The notes under the pieces: model-generated
Databases searched by the model: none
Seen by the model: the letters and a program-made list of their open reading frames with translations, nothing else
Told to the model about the DNA's origin: nothing
Assembly: GCA_012295225.1 (NCBI GenBank)
Contig: WMKK01000001.1
Span: 496,001-560,000 of the forward strand
Length of the DNA: 64,000 nt
Source of the DNA: Ostreococcus mediterraneus
Lineage: Eukaryota; Chlorophyta; Mamiellophyceae; Mamiellales; Bathycoccaceae
Direction of reading: 5' to 3'
Program-made: the position numbers and the translations under genes
In this document: positions 49,446-59,454 of the stretch, one piece after another
Numbering within the stretch: the first letter of the stretch is position 1
How the letters are laid out: each line of letters begins with the position of its first letter

Positions 49446-50495
49446 ATGGAGGGATCGATTGTGCAAGCCGAAATTCTTCGGCGGCGCGCCGCTGAGCATA
49501 GGGCGCGATGGGAGGCGATGAAGCGCGAAGAGCGCGAGGCTGAGGCGAGAGTGCGCGACGACGCGGCCGTCGCGGAAGCTCTTCGACGCGCGAGAAGGTT
49601 GACGTCGCCCACGCACACGCCGACGACGAGTGAAATTCCCAACATTGACGTTGGCGCCGGGGGTGAAGAGAGACAGTGTCGAATTTGTTTCGCTGGTCCA
49701 GAACGAGGGATGCTCTTTTCTCCGTGTCGATGCAACGGGTCGATGCGCTTTGTGCACGTCGAATGTCTTAACAACTGGCGCAATATGAGTAGAAACCCGA
49801 GAAGTTTTTACGGATGCGATCAGTGTGGATATCAGTACAATCTCGAACGCACCCGTGCGGCGCAATGGCTCGAACGCGAAGAGTTGGCGACATTTTTTGC
49901 CGTCGTCGGCATTTTCGCGTTGGCAGTCGTCGTGGCGCTGTTGTGCCGTCTCGCCAGTCATTGCCTATACGTGACGTGTAGTAGACTGCACGACCTAATC
50001 AAGCCGCGTGGGGTTACATCAGGTTGGGCTGATCGAATGACGAAACGACTGGCTGGTCTGACGTTGCCGAGTGTGACCACCACACGAGGCGTGACGTTTC
50101 ACACTTCGCTGCTGTATGTTGAAGTTCTCTTTTATTGGCTTGTACACTGGAACCCACCTTGGCGCGTCATGCGCGGTGAAGGATGGTTACATTCCAAGTA
50201 NGTCGTGCCATTCCACACATATTTTGAACTCCTCACGGGAGGTTTCTTGGCACTAGGATTGATTAGCTTTGGTGTGAAAATGTATCAGAAGGTCAGACGA
50301 GACGGGCGACAAATGTTTGAGTACGTTGTGCCGTCCCTGGCGTACTTATTTCTTTCACACGGTACTAAAGGCTTACGGTTACCACTCTTTGCTGGTTGTC
50401 TGTACGCCTACCTAAAGTTGCACGATTTCGCAAAGAAAAAGAGCAGAGAGCTCTTGATGAAGATTGGCGAGCGCGTTCTCGAAGTGCAACTCTAG
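49446..50495 (+). CDS. RING-CH (MARCH-type) membrane E3 ubiquitin ligase
   Basis: The protein is 349 aa with one undetermined residue from the ambiguous base at 50201. An N-terminal coiled, charged helix covers ~1-50. The RINGv domain is at about 77-127: CRICFAGPERGMLFSPCRCN, then FVHVECLNNW and YGCDQCGYQY, the C4HC3 pattern. About four hydrophobic segments follow (FFAVVGIFALAVVVALLCRL, YVEVLFYWLVHW, GGFLALGLISFGV, PSLAYLFLSHG). Family members ubiquitinate membrane proteins. The ambiguous base falls in a predicted loop, not in a motif. Confidence 0.85.
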   Translation: MEGSIVQAEILRRRAAEHRARWEAMKREEREAEARVRDDAAVAEALRRARRLTSPTHTPTTSEIPNIDVGAGGEERQCRICFAGPERGMLFSPCRCNGSMRFVHVECLNNWRNMSRNPRSFYGCDQCGYQYNLERTRAAQWLEREELATFFAVVGIFALAVVVALLCRLASHCLYVTCSRLHDLIKPRGVTSGWADRMTKRLAGLTLPSVTTTRGVTFHTSLLYVEVLFYWLVHWNPPWRVMRGEGWLHSKXVVPFHTYFELLTGGFLALGLISFGVKMYQKVRRDGRQMFEYVVPSLAYLFLSHGTKGLRLPLFAGCLYAYLKLHDFAKKKSRELLMKIGERVLEVQL

Positions 50496-50693
50496 AAACT
50501 TTTAGCACTGTAAAAATACACAGACTCTCTTCACGACATCACTTGCGCCCACGCATACTTCTTCACGCCAGTCGGCGCGCACGTGAAGAGCACTATTCGA
50601 GAGATCATCGCGACGCGTCTTTTGCTGTCTCGTTTATCTGCGTTGCGTGCGCTCTACGTTCGTTTCACGTAACGAAGTGTCCCCGGGGAAAGC

Positions 50694-52142
50694 ATGTCTG
50701 ACATCGAAGATGACTACGGTTTCGAGTACTCTGACGACGAAGAACTCGATGAGGAGGACATAGATATCGAGAATCAGTACTACAATAGTAAAGGTACGAG
50801 CGCGTTGTCTCTCGCGCGTTTGAATGTGCGCGACGACGATGAAAACATGCCCGTTGTTGCGCGCTCGGCGACTGACCAACTGTTCTTCGCAACACGCCGC
50901 GCAGGTCTGCTCGACTCCGGTACCCTTGATGTCGCGCTTGAAGGGTTCGCGCAGGTGATCACCATGGAACGCGAGAAAGGCGAGTGGGGATTTAAGGCGT
51001 TGAAGCAAATGGTGAAGTTGTTGTATAAAATTGGAAACACTGGCGCGATGTTGGAGAGGTACAAGGAATTGTTGTCCTACGTGAACAACGCGGTGACTAG
51101 GAATTATAGCGAAAAGGTTTTGAACTCCATCTTAGATGCCATAGGCTCAAATGAAAGCATGGAGTTCTTACAAGAATTTTATGAGACGACGTTGAGAAAG
51201 TTGGAAGAGACGAAGAACGAACGACTTTGGTTCAAGACGAATCTCAAGCTTTGCAAGTTGTTGTTTGATGCGAAAGAGTTCCCTCGAATGCACTTGATTT
51301 TACGTGAGTTGTACAAAAGTTGTCAGAACGAAGATGGAACAGTAGATCAACGCAAAGGTACACAGCTTTTGGAGGTGTACTCCATTGAGATTCAAATGTA
51401 TACTGCGCAAAAGAATACCAAAAAGTTGAAAGAGTTGTACACAAAGGCGCTCAAAGTGACATCCGCAATCCCACATCCGCGCATTTTAGGCGTCATTCGC
51501 GAGTGCGGTGGGAAAATGTACATGACCGAACGTCATTGGGAAAACGCCGCCACGGATTTCTTCGAAGCGTTCAAATCGTACGACGAAGCGGGAAGCGCGA
51601 GGCGCGTGCAATGCTTGAAATATCTCGTATTGGCCAACATGCTCATGGAAAGCGAGGTCGATCCTTTCGACGCGCAGGAAATAAAACCGTATAGAAATGA
51701 CCCCGATGTATCCGTCATACGCGCCTTGGTGGCGGCGTACCAAAAGAACGACATCGATGTCTTTGAGAGTCTGTTAAAGACGCATCGCGAACAACTCATG
51801 GACGACGACTTCATCAGAGACTACATCGAAGACTTGCTCAAAAATATCCGAACTCAAGTCGTGATGAAGCTCATTCGACCGTACACACGGGTGAAAATTC
51901 CATTCATCTCTCAAGAGTTGAACATCCCACCCAAAGACGTCGAAGCGTTGATGGTCGCGCTCATCCTCGACGGCCGCGTCGACGCCAAAATCGACCAAGT
52001 CAACCAAGTCCTCCACATCGCCCGCACCGTTTCCGAAGACGCCGCCGCCATCAATGCGCGCGCTGAAGGTTTACGCCAATGGAGCGCGCGATTACGAGAC
52101 TTACATCTCACCGTCGCCAGTAAATTCGCTAAAGCGTCGTAG
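50694..52142 (+). CDS. CSN2: COP9 signalosome subunit 2
   Basis: The protein is 482 aa. It starts with the typical acidic CSN2 leader and ENQYYNSKG. TPR-like/PCI helical repeats fill the middle (KALKQMVKLLYKIGNTGAML, MHLILRELYKSCQNEDGTVD), and the PCI winged helix is near 370-450 (YTRVKIPFISQELNIPPKDV, EALMVALILDGRVDAKIDQV). The COP9 complex removes NEDD8 from cullins. Length is slightly above the ~440 aa of animals and plants. Confidence 0.93.
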   Translation: MSDIEDDYGFEYSDDEELDEEDIDIENQYYNSKGTSALSLARLNVRDDDENMPVVARSATDQLFFATRRAGLLDSGTLDVALEGFAQVITMEREKGEWGFKALKQMVKLLYKIGNTGAMLERYKELLSYVNNAVTRNYSEKVLNSILDAIGSNESMEFLQEFYETTLRKLEETKNERLWFKTNLKLCKLLFDAKEFPRMHLILRELYKSCQNEDGTVDQRKGTQLLEVYSIEIQMYTAQKNTKKLKELYTKALKVTSAIPHPRILGVIRECGGKMYMTERHWENAATDFFEAFKSYDEAGSARRVQCLKYLVLANMLMESEVDPFDAQEIKPYRNDPDVSVIRALVAAYQKNDIDVFESLLKTHREQLMDDDFIRDYIEDLLKNIRTQVVMKLIRPYTRVKIPFISQELNIPPKDVEALMVALILDGRVDAKIDQVNQVLHIARTVSEDAAAINARAEGLRQWSARLRDLHLTVASKFAKAS

Positions 52143-52324
52143 CCTGTATTTTCAATTCGACCCAATCCGCCAATCACGACTGGCCAACACCCCCCTCACG
52201 TCGAAAGTTCCTTATTTTTCCGAAACAATTGCTGGATCTCGCCGCGCCACTCGTCGTCGTCGAACGTCACCTTCGTCGTTCGCACGACCAGCCCGTCGTC
52301 GTCGTCGTCGTCGTTCGCAACGCG

Positions 52325-54394
52325 ATGACGCACCACGGTATGCGCCGCCGCGCGCTCGTCGCCGCGCTCGTCGCCGCACTCGTCGCCGCGCTCGTCCCGC
52401 GTCGCGCGCACGGATTCTACCTCCCAGGCGTCGCTCCGCAAGACTACGAGCGCGATGATTTGGTGTACATCAAGGTGAACAAGTTGACGTCGACCGTGAC
52501 GCAGCTTCCATATGAGTACTACTCTTTACCGTACTGTAAGCCGGATAAGGTGAAGCACGCGGCGGAGAATCTCGGGGAAGTGTTGCGCGGGGATAGGATT
52601 GAAAACTCGCTGTATTCGCTGGAGATGCGTTTCGACGATCAGTGCAAGGTGCAGTGTAAGGAGATTATGACGGAAGAGGATGCGAAGTTATGGAAGTCGA
52701 GAATTGAAGATGAATATCGAGTGATGATGTACGTGTGTGTTTCGTGTCGTGTCGTGTTGATTTGTTCGCGTTGAGTGGACTGCGTTTGTCGACGAGGAGG
52801 AGATTGTGGGGGAAGAAGTGAGTTACGATTGTATATGACTGACGAATGATTGATATATTTTATGCGTATGCGTAGGATTTTGGATAACCTCCCCGTTGGT
52901 ATCACGCGATACATCGAAGACGAGAAGGGTGTTCGTAAGAAGTATGAGCGAGGTTTCCCGGTGGGTTTCGTTTCCGAGAACGGTCAAGCGTACGTGAACA
53001 ACCACATTCGCTTCACGATTTTGTACCACAAGGATCCCGAGACGGATTTAAGCAGAATTGTTGGTTTTGAATGCGAACCGTTCAGTGTGAAGCACACGTA
53101 CAGAACTTGGAACCCAGACAAACCGTTGTTGCAAACGTGCGACCCGCGCGAGAAGATTTATGTTTCCGACTCGCAACCGCCGCAACCCGTGGGAAAAGGC
53201 GAAGAAATCATCTTTACTTACGACACGCTCTTCAAAGAGAGTGAGATTCGTTGGGCGAGTCGATGGGACACGTATTTGTTGATGGCAGATGATGAAATCC
53301 ATTGGTTCTCCATCATCAACTCTATGATGATCGTGCTCTTCTTATCCGTCATGACGGCGCTCATTATGTTGCGCACTCTGCACCGTGATATTACCGTGTA
53401 CAACCAACTTGAAACTGCTGAAGAAACTCAAGAAGAGTCTGGGTGGAAGTTGATTCATGGCGACGTGTTCCGCGTTCCATTCGCGTATGATTGGCTGTCC
53501 GTTTTTGCCGGTACTGGCGTGCAGCTCATTTGTATGACCATGGTGACGATGTTCTTTGCCGTTCTCGGTTTCTTATCTCCAGCCAACAGAGGTGGGCTCA
53601 TGACGGCCATGGTGATGTTATACGTGATCATGAGTTTCACGAATGGTTACGTGAGCGCGTTCTTGTTCCGCATGTTTAAGGGCCAAGCTTGGAAAATGAA
53701 CGCGATGAAAGCGGCGTTCATGTATCCAGGTGTCTTCTTCTGCGTTGGTAGCGTCTTGAACGTGTTTATTTGGGGTCAGAAGAGCAGTGGCGCTATACCC
53801 TTTGGCACATTTTTCGTGTTGATGTTCTTATGGTTCGGCATCTCCGTACCATTGACGTTCATGGGAAGCTATATGGGCTTCAAGAGAGAGCCACTCGAAG
53901 AGCCGGTACGCACGAACAAAATTCCACGTCAAATTCCGCCGCAGCCGTGGTACATGAACGATATCGTTGCCATTCTTGTCGGAGGTATTCTGCCATTCGG
54001 TGCAGTGTTCATCGAGCTTTTCTTTATTCTCACTAGCATTTGGCTCCAACAATTCTATTACATCTTTGGGTTCTTGGCTCTCGTGATGATCATTCTCGTC
54101 ATCACGTGCGCTGAAATTACCATTGTGATGTGCTATTTCCAAATCTGCTCTGAGGATTACAGGTGGTGGTGGCGTTCGTTCTTGACGAGCGGCGCGTCTG
54201 CGTTTTATATGTTCGCTTACGGTGTTGTCTATTATAAAACGAGGCTCGTGGTGACGCACAAGGTGACAACGATGATTTACTTCGGTTACATGACAATTTT
54301 GTCGTTTGGATACTTCATCCTTACTGGTACCGTTGGATTCTTGTCATGTTTGGCGTTCATTCGCGCCATCTACGGTAGCGTGAAGATCGATTAG
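52325..54394 (+). CDS. TM9SF/EMP70 (nonaspanin) protein (two exons)
   Basis: The protein is predicted at 640 aa from exons 52325-52728 and 52876-54394. A signal peptide (ALVAALVAALVAALVPRRAHG) is followed by FYLPGVAPQDYERDDLVYIK and LPYEYYSLPYCKP. Splicing joins DEYRVM to MILDNLPVG, as in the family. Nine membrane helices follow, starting near WFSIINSMMIVLFLSVMTAL. The end, AIYGSVKID, carries the KxD-type COPI retrieval signal. Family members act in endosome/Golgi membranes. An alternative ATG is at 52340. Confidence 0.93.
52729..52875 (+). other. intron of the TM9SF gene
   Basis: 147-bp intron with donor GTACGT, ACTGAC at 52838-52843 and acceptor TAG ending at 52875, 33 nt past the branch A. 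Phase 2 joining gives the conserved MILDNLP. Confidence 0.92.
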
Positions 54395-54464
54395 CTTGAT
54401 GATTAGATACATTACAGGTCCTATGTGCAATACAAATCGGCGCATTTGCTCTCTCTCGCTCACT

Positions 54465-56033
54465 TTACGTCGTAGCGTCAATCAGTGCTTGAAATTCTGC
54501 ACTTTGCACTGAATACATATGTGTGAGAACATTCAACTTAAGTTTGAGCGCATTATTCGCCTTCTTTTGCATTTGATTTTCCATGCTTAATTTCTTAATT
54601 TGCTCTTGCAAGAGAGAGACTGCGTTGTCTGCCTGAGATGCAGACTTCAGTTCGTCTGCATACGCGAGCTCGTCGTCGCGCTCAAACGCCGCCGTCTTCA
54701 CAACTTCGAGTGCAGATGCAGCAGTTTTAGGCGGTTCCGCAGCGCTCTTTTGTACTAGTGCATTGCCATTTTGAATCTTAAAGAGCTCGACTACTAACAG
54801 AAGCATCTCTTGATTTTGCTCCTTTGTTCTCGTCTTACTTCTCCAGCTGTCCTTAGCCAAAGGTGAGTGCTCGTTGAAATGCTCGGAGTTGATCTTTAAA
54901 AAGTAGTTGACAAACTCTGGGAATTCCACAACCGCTCTTGAGTCAATCGCTAGCGCTTGGAAAATGATTTCCACCATTTTTTTTGTGGTTTCGGGATTGC
55001 TGTCGCTATTGTTTCCAACATCAAGCGCGACTGAAATGTACGGATTCTGTGCCAACTCGTCCAAGAATTCCTGAAGTAGAATTCTCTCGCGCTTTTGATA
55101 GTCAACCAGTTTGAAAATATCACGTAAGTAGGACTTGAGCACTAACAACTCCGAGTCGTCCATTTTACTCAGGTTCTCTTCCAAACGCTCCTTCGTGCTC
55201 TTTCGCAGACCCGCCTTGAGCGCTTGCTTACTGATGAAACGTACGCCTCGCTTCAGAGCACTCATGCTTCTGATTCTATCTTTGTCCGCTGACATAAGTA
55301 GACGTTCTTTTTCTTCTTGGCTCAACGTGTTCAACGAGTGCCCCTTGTTTGCTCCTTGTTGCACGGTGAAATACTTGACAAACTCGTCAAAGCTCACGCT
55401 CTTATTTTGGTCAGCGTCCATTCTGGAGAAAACATCCGCGACATCATTCGCTACATCGCGCCCAGTCATTGTACCTTGATCTAATAGCACGCCAATCTCT
55501 GGGTTCGAGTGCAGCGCGCCGAGAAACTCGACCAATGTCACCTCGCCGTTGCCGTCGTAATCGATCAATTCAAACACTCGACGTAAGTACGACTTGTCCA
55601 CCATAGGACCATCCGGCGTGGATGTCATCGAATCCTTCGTACGAGCATCAGTCGCATCCACGGGTCGAGTCGTGCGAATTTCCACCTCTGGTGACGCCGG
55701 CGCCGAGTCCGGCGTCGCGAGCATGAACAACTCAAGGAATTCCTTCGCGGTTACAACCTTCGTTGCATTTCGCCCCAGCGAATCAAACACCTCATCCAAC
55801 ATCTCTGGCGTGACAAAATCGTTCGTACCATCCTGCAACTCATCCGTCATCTCCTCATCCTCGCGAAGTCGATTGAGAAAATCACCGACGATTATCGTCC
55901 CAGTCGATCCATCGTCCACTAATTCAAACGCCTTAAGCAGCGTCTTATCGTTCACGATCAACCGCAGCCTGGCCTTCGCGGGCGACGAGAGGCCTTTTTT
56001 ATTTTTGTTCTTTTGTTTCGATTTCTTCGCCAT
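54465..56033 (-). CDS. EF-hand protein with C-terminal coiled coil
   Basis: The protein is 522 aa from the ATG at 56031-56033 (a longer frame overlaps the divergent gene's start). After a Lys-rich N-terminus (MAKKSKQKNKNKKG) there are several EF-hand-like units. Two look able to bind calcium: DYDGNGEVTLVEF near 160-175 and DADQNKSVSFDEF near 205-220. The first (DDGSTGTIIVGDF) and the later ones are degenerate. The C-terminal ~70 residues form a coiled coil (VSLLQEQIKKLSMENQMQKK). No known family was recognised; a calcium-responsive scaffold is inference. Confidence 0.7.
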   Translation of the reverse strand: MAKKSKQKNKNKKGLSSPAKARLRLIVNDKTLLKAFELVDDGSTGTIIVGDFLNRLREDEEMTDELQDGTNDFVTPEMLDEVFDSLGRNATKVVTAKEFLELFMLATPDSAPASPEVEIRTTRPVDATDARTKDSMTSTPDGPMVDKSYLRRVFELIDYDGNGEVTLVEFLGALHSNPEIGVLLDQGTMTGRDVANDVADVFSRMDADQNKSVSFDEFVKYFTVQQGANKGHSLNTLSQEEKERLLMSADKDRIRSMSALKRGVRFISKQALKAGLRKSTKERLEENLSKMDDSELLVLKSYLRDIFKLVDYQKRERILLQEFLDELAQNPYISVALDVGNNSDSNPETTKKMVEIIFQALAIDSRAVVEFPEFVNYFLKINSEHFNEHSPLAKDSWRSKTRTKEQNQEMLLLVVELFKIQNGNALVQKSAAEPPKTAASALEVVKTAAFERDDELAYADELKSASQADNAVSLLQEQIKKLSMENQMQKKANNALKLKLNVLTHMYSVQSAEFQALIDATT

Positions 56034-56249
56034 CCGTGCGCGCGTTGGCGAAGAAATCGAGCGGTGCGGTGCGTAATGCGGTGCGATTCGCTGCATTCTG
56101 GAATCGCGTGCAGTTTTCGTGCGCTGCGCTTTTCGCCGACCGCGACCGCGCGGCTGGGACGCCACAGCTCGGTGCGACATCGCGCACGCGAGCGCACGCA
56201 CGCACGCACGCCCGGCAGACGCGCGAAGGCATTCCATCACACATCGACC

Positions 56250-56270
56250 ATGCGCGCGGCTTTAGGACAC

Positions 56271-56304
<34 letters not shown>

Positions 56305-56873
56305 CGGGTGCTGGACGACGTCATCGACGTCACACCGGGACGACGTTTGCGCCGCGCGATGCGCGCGCGTACGCCGGAAAGCGTCGTGGTATTGGACAAA
56401 TTTTGGACGAAGAGTTTAACGAGAACGCGGATAAGGAGAAGAAGGAGAAGAAGTCGGCGGCAGCGGCGAAGGAGAGCGCGGTGAAGGCGAGTAAGAGCGA
56501 ACCGTGGATAAAGGTTGGGAACATCGCCGACGTGGCGGACAAGCCGATTAAGGCTTTAATTTTGGCGAACGGGAACTTCTGTATGGTTCGTGCGGGCTCA
56601 ATGATTTTCATCACCGCGTGCAACTCGACGGCGTATCAGTATCCGCTGATTGATGGGGAAATTTTCGAAGGTTCGCTCGGGGCGGCAATTCGCACGCCGC
56701 TCGACGGGACGTCGTACGATTTGGCCACGGGTCAAGTGTTGGAATGGTGCCCACAGGATAACTTGATGCGCAAGTTCTTAGGAACGTTGAAAAAGACGGA
56801 ATCTCCGGTGCCGCTACCGGTGTACCCGACAAAGGTTGACGATAAGGGTGACGTGTACACGTACTTTATCTGA
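56250..56873 (+). CDS. PSB33-like Rieske-fold plastid protein
   Basis: The protein is 207 aa from the ATG at 56250. The first ~55 residues include a Thr run encoded by (GAC)n-type sequence and are a probable plastid transit peptide. The domain region resembles plant PSB33/TEF5 Rieske-like proteins: WIKVGNIADVADKPIKALIL, CNSTAYQYPLIDGEIFE, RTPLDGTSYDLATGQVLEWC and LPLPVYPT-type ending PVPLPVYPTKVDDKGDV. The CxH and CxxH iron-sulfur ligand pairs of a true Rieske protein are absent. PSB33 supports photosystem II in plants. No C-terminal membrane span is visible here, unlike the plant protein, so the assignment is moderate. Confidence 0.6.
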
Positions 56874-56962
56874 TGAATAAATACAGTATATCACAATTCT
56901 TTGCCAAAATCTAAATTCGCTGCTAAAGTGCTAAGAAATCAATTCGCTGCTGCTACTACGTA

Positions 56963-59257
56963 TTAATCGCGACCTTTATAGTCGTCGTCTTTGCTCATCG
57001 ACGGGCGCGTGCCCGCCTTTGCTCGCTCTTCGTTGAGGTCTAAACCAATTTGCTCCGCCACCTTGATGGATCCACCGAGTCGCTTTAACGCGTTCACAAT
57101 ATCCGTCCGTCCAGCCTCCGCAAACGCTTTCCGAGATGGCAAGACTTTGGGATTCAAGTATATCTCTGGGTCGTCTGAATTCGCGATGAACTCTAGGATC
57201 TCCTTCTCCAAGTTACGAAGTGTCCAGTACCCGCGCGGGCGCGAGGCATACGTGCGCCATTTTAATGCGCTCGCGACTTCCACAAAGCCTCCGAGTTTTT
57301 CGACGCGCTTGATAGTTTCCCATTGACCGAGAGATCTGAGCGTGGATCTATTCGGCATGGTCCCATCTATACCGAATCCCGCGGCGAGGAGCTCGCGCTT
57401 TAGCTCAAACAATTCGTCTTGACCGTTGCGTCGCTTGCGTCGACCGTCTCTCACGGCAGGTGAAATTTCACTCTCGATGATGTCTTCCTCGTCTGACGAC
57501 ATATTAGAGCCTTTGAGTACTAAGTCTCCTACACTAACATCGACGTTGCTATCGTACGATTTAACCTTTTTCTTCGACACTCCTTCCATGAAATCCCGAG
57601 CTTGCTTGAGCATGGTTGAAATTTCTTGAAATGCAATGCGCTCGTCGAGAGGATCGCGCTGCTTTTTTCCAGGAACATCGTTCCCAGAGCTCGCGATGAC
57701 GCCTTCAATAGCAAACTTCAACACAGTTGCATACTCTCCCGCCGGGACAACGAGCCATTTGCCTTGGAGTGCACCAAAACGTGGATTTTGTAACATACGG
57801 AACTGTAACTCACCCTTATCATCTTTTTGTACGAGGTCCATCGCGGCTGCTTCCTCCACCGCGTGAAACAGCTCGCACTTGACAAACACCTGACGAAGCC
57901 GCAATCGCTTTGTGTTCTCGTTCTCATCACGTGAGGGTATTTCCGAGCCGTAACGTTGGATGAACTCGCTATGCATGAGATTTGGGACAAACTTGGCCAT
58001 GTTTTCGTACGTCGTAAGAAGCTCCCACACCAAAGCCGCGGGCGCTTCGATTCTCACCGCCGCTAAACATCGTCGATGAAGCAAGCTATCGGTATCGTAA
58101 CGTCGCATGTGAATTTCCAATGAACCAGGATTTTCAAAAGGTGTAATGTCACTGTCGAACCACTTCTTACCTGGCGCGCCGACGCCGATGGCTTGCCAAC
58201 TCTTTGGCGCGCTCGCCTTGCTCGTCGACGACGATGTCTTTTCTCCCCGAGGACGCATGCGCACGTTCACTGCCGCAGCAGCAGCCATAGAGGTGTCATC
58301 GTCAGATTCATCTCTCGAGCCTCCACTCGACTTTGACGGGTCGCCATTGGAAACCATTGGCACGTTCACCTCGCTCAAACCCAAATATCCGCTCGGCATG
58401 AGCGTGTTCGCATCCGCAGCTTTTGTAGTGTTTGAAAATCCTCCAACCCTGAACGGGGCTTCAAGTTGAGGAAGAAACGTCGGCGAGCGTAATCTTTCTT
58501 GGTCGCGTTGCATCGCTTTCTTTGTGATGCTCGCAATGACAAAGGGAATGCTATTTTCCACCGCCCGTCGCAACGTCTCCGCGTTCACCTCGTACCTCAA
58601 CGGCTTCAACTCGGCGCGATACTCCACCTCACACTTGTACGATTCGCCCATGATTGGATTGATAACAAACGAACCAACAAGCATAAACTCACTTCGCTCA
58701 TCAATATTACGCGCGACGAACCCCAACCACGCGGGACCGTTTGCCCAACTCGGCGCCCCCTTTGACTTGTCCATCACCCGTACGTTCACCGTATTCAACA
58801 TCCGCGGCGTAAACAACGTATAATCCATCGCAATCAACCGCACCTCGGTCTCCGTCGACGCATACTGTTTCGGTCCTCGCTTTGACACCAACAACGTCGG
58901 TACAAATTCGGATAAATTCTCCCCTCGAGACAAACTCCGCCACACCGCCTCGGCGCTCGCCGTCAATTCAACCTTCACCGAAACCTCCGCCGATTTTGCC
59001 GCCTCATCACCGTCACCATCATCCTCATCGTACACCTCATCATCCTCGTCCTCGTCGTAATCATCCCACGACATCGACGCCGACGCCGACGCCTCGCCAC
59101 CGAACGACGCCGCGCACCACCGATGCTGCTCATGACGTTTATCGCGATGATTATCACGAGGACGACGTTGAACACGCCTCGCCGCACCGCCACCGCGTCG
59201 ACATCGCCGCCATGCGACGCCACCCGTCGTCGACGACGACACCACCGACGCCGCCAT
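56963..59257 (-). CDS. HCF145-like SRPBCC and TMR RNA-binding protein
   Basis: The protein is 764 aa from the ATG at 59255-59257; in-frame ATGs at 59317 and 59470 would add 20 or 71 residues. Two SRPBCC (START-like) domains are seen, near 95-240 (VKVELTASAEAVWRSLSRGE) and near 390-560 (VRIEAPAALVWELLTTYENM). The C-terminus has TMR-type repeats: MPNRSTLRSLGQWETIKRVE and LPSRKAFAEAGRTDIVNALK, each followed by a LGG segment. This order matches HCF145 of plants, which stabilises the plastid psaA mRNA. A plastid transit peptide is likely in the Arg/Ser-rich start. Confidence 0.75.
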   Translation of the reverse strand: MAASVVSSSTTGGVAWRRCRRGGGAARRVQRRPRDNHRDKRHEQHRWCAASFGGEASASASMSWDDYDEDEDDEVYDEDDGDGDEAAKSAEVSVKVELTASAEAVWRSLSRGENLSEFVPTLLVSKRGPKQYASTETEVRLIAMDYTLFTPRMLNTVNVRVMDKSKGAPSWANGPAWLGFVARNIDERSEFMLVGSFVINPIMGESYKCEVEYRAELKPLRYEVNAETLRRAVENSIPFVIASITKKAMQRDQERLRSPTFLPQLEAPFRVGGFSNTTKAADANTLMPSGYLGLSEVNVPMVSNGDPSKSSGGSRDESDDDTSMAAAAAVNVRMRPRGEKTSSSTSKASAPKSWQAIGVGAPGKKWFDSDITPFENPGSLEIHMRRYDTDSLLHRRCLAAVRIEAPAALVWELLTTYENMAKFVPNLMHSEFIQRYGSEIPSRDENENTKRLRLRQVFVKCELFHAVEEAAAMDLVQKDDKGELQFRMLQNPRFGALQGKWLVVPAGEYATVLKFAIEGVIASSGNDVPGKKQRDPLDERIAFQEISTMLKQARDFMEGVSKKKVKSYDSNVDVSVGDLVLKGSNMSSDEEDIIESEISPAVRDGRRKRRNGQDELFELKRELLAAGFGIDGTMPNRSTLRSLGQWETIKRVEKLGGFVEVASALKWRTYASRPRGYWTLRNLEKEILEFIANSDDPEIYLNPKVLPSRKAFAEAGRTDIVNALKRLGGSIKVAEQIGLDLNEERAKAGTRPSMSKDDDYKGRD

Positions 59258-59279
59258 CGCGCGCGCGACTGCCGACGTC

Positions 59280-59315
59280 GACGCACCCGACGCACCCGAC
59301 GCACCCGACGCACCC
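59280..59315. repeat. 9-bp tandem repeat, four copies
   Basis: Four exact copies of GACGCACCC. Read on the minus strand in the HCF145-like frame they give (GAS)n just before the chosen start. Confidence 0.85.
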
Positions 59316-59420
59316 ATAAGTCTGACAAAAACACCCCGTGCGACGCCACATGTCCGACCCGCGACCCCACCCCCAGCGAATCCGAACCCAATCCATATCG
59401 ACGACGGACGCGCGCGCGCT

Positions 59421-59454
59421 GTATTCGCTTTATTCGCTTTATTCGCTTTATTCG
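59421..59454. repeat. 9-bp tandem repeat, ~3.8 copies
   Basis: Copies of ATTCGCTTT. On the minus strand this reads (NKA)n in the same open frame as the HCF145-like gene. Confidence 0.85.

Noticed and set aside
50201-50201. Possible frameshift at the ambiguous base
   Set aside because: The RING-CH frame continues normally on both sides, so it is one uncertain base only.
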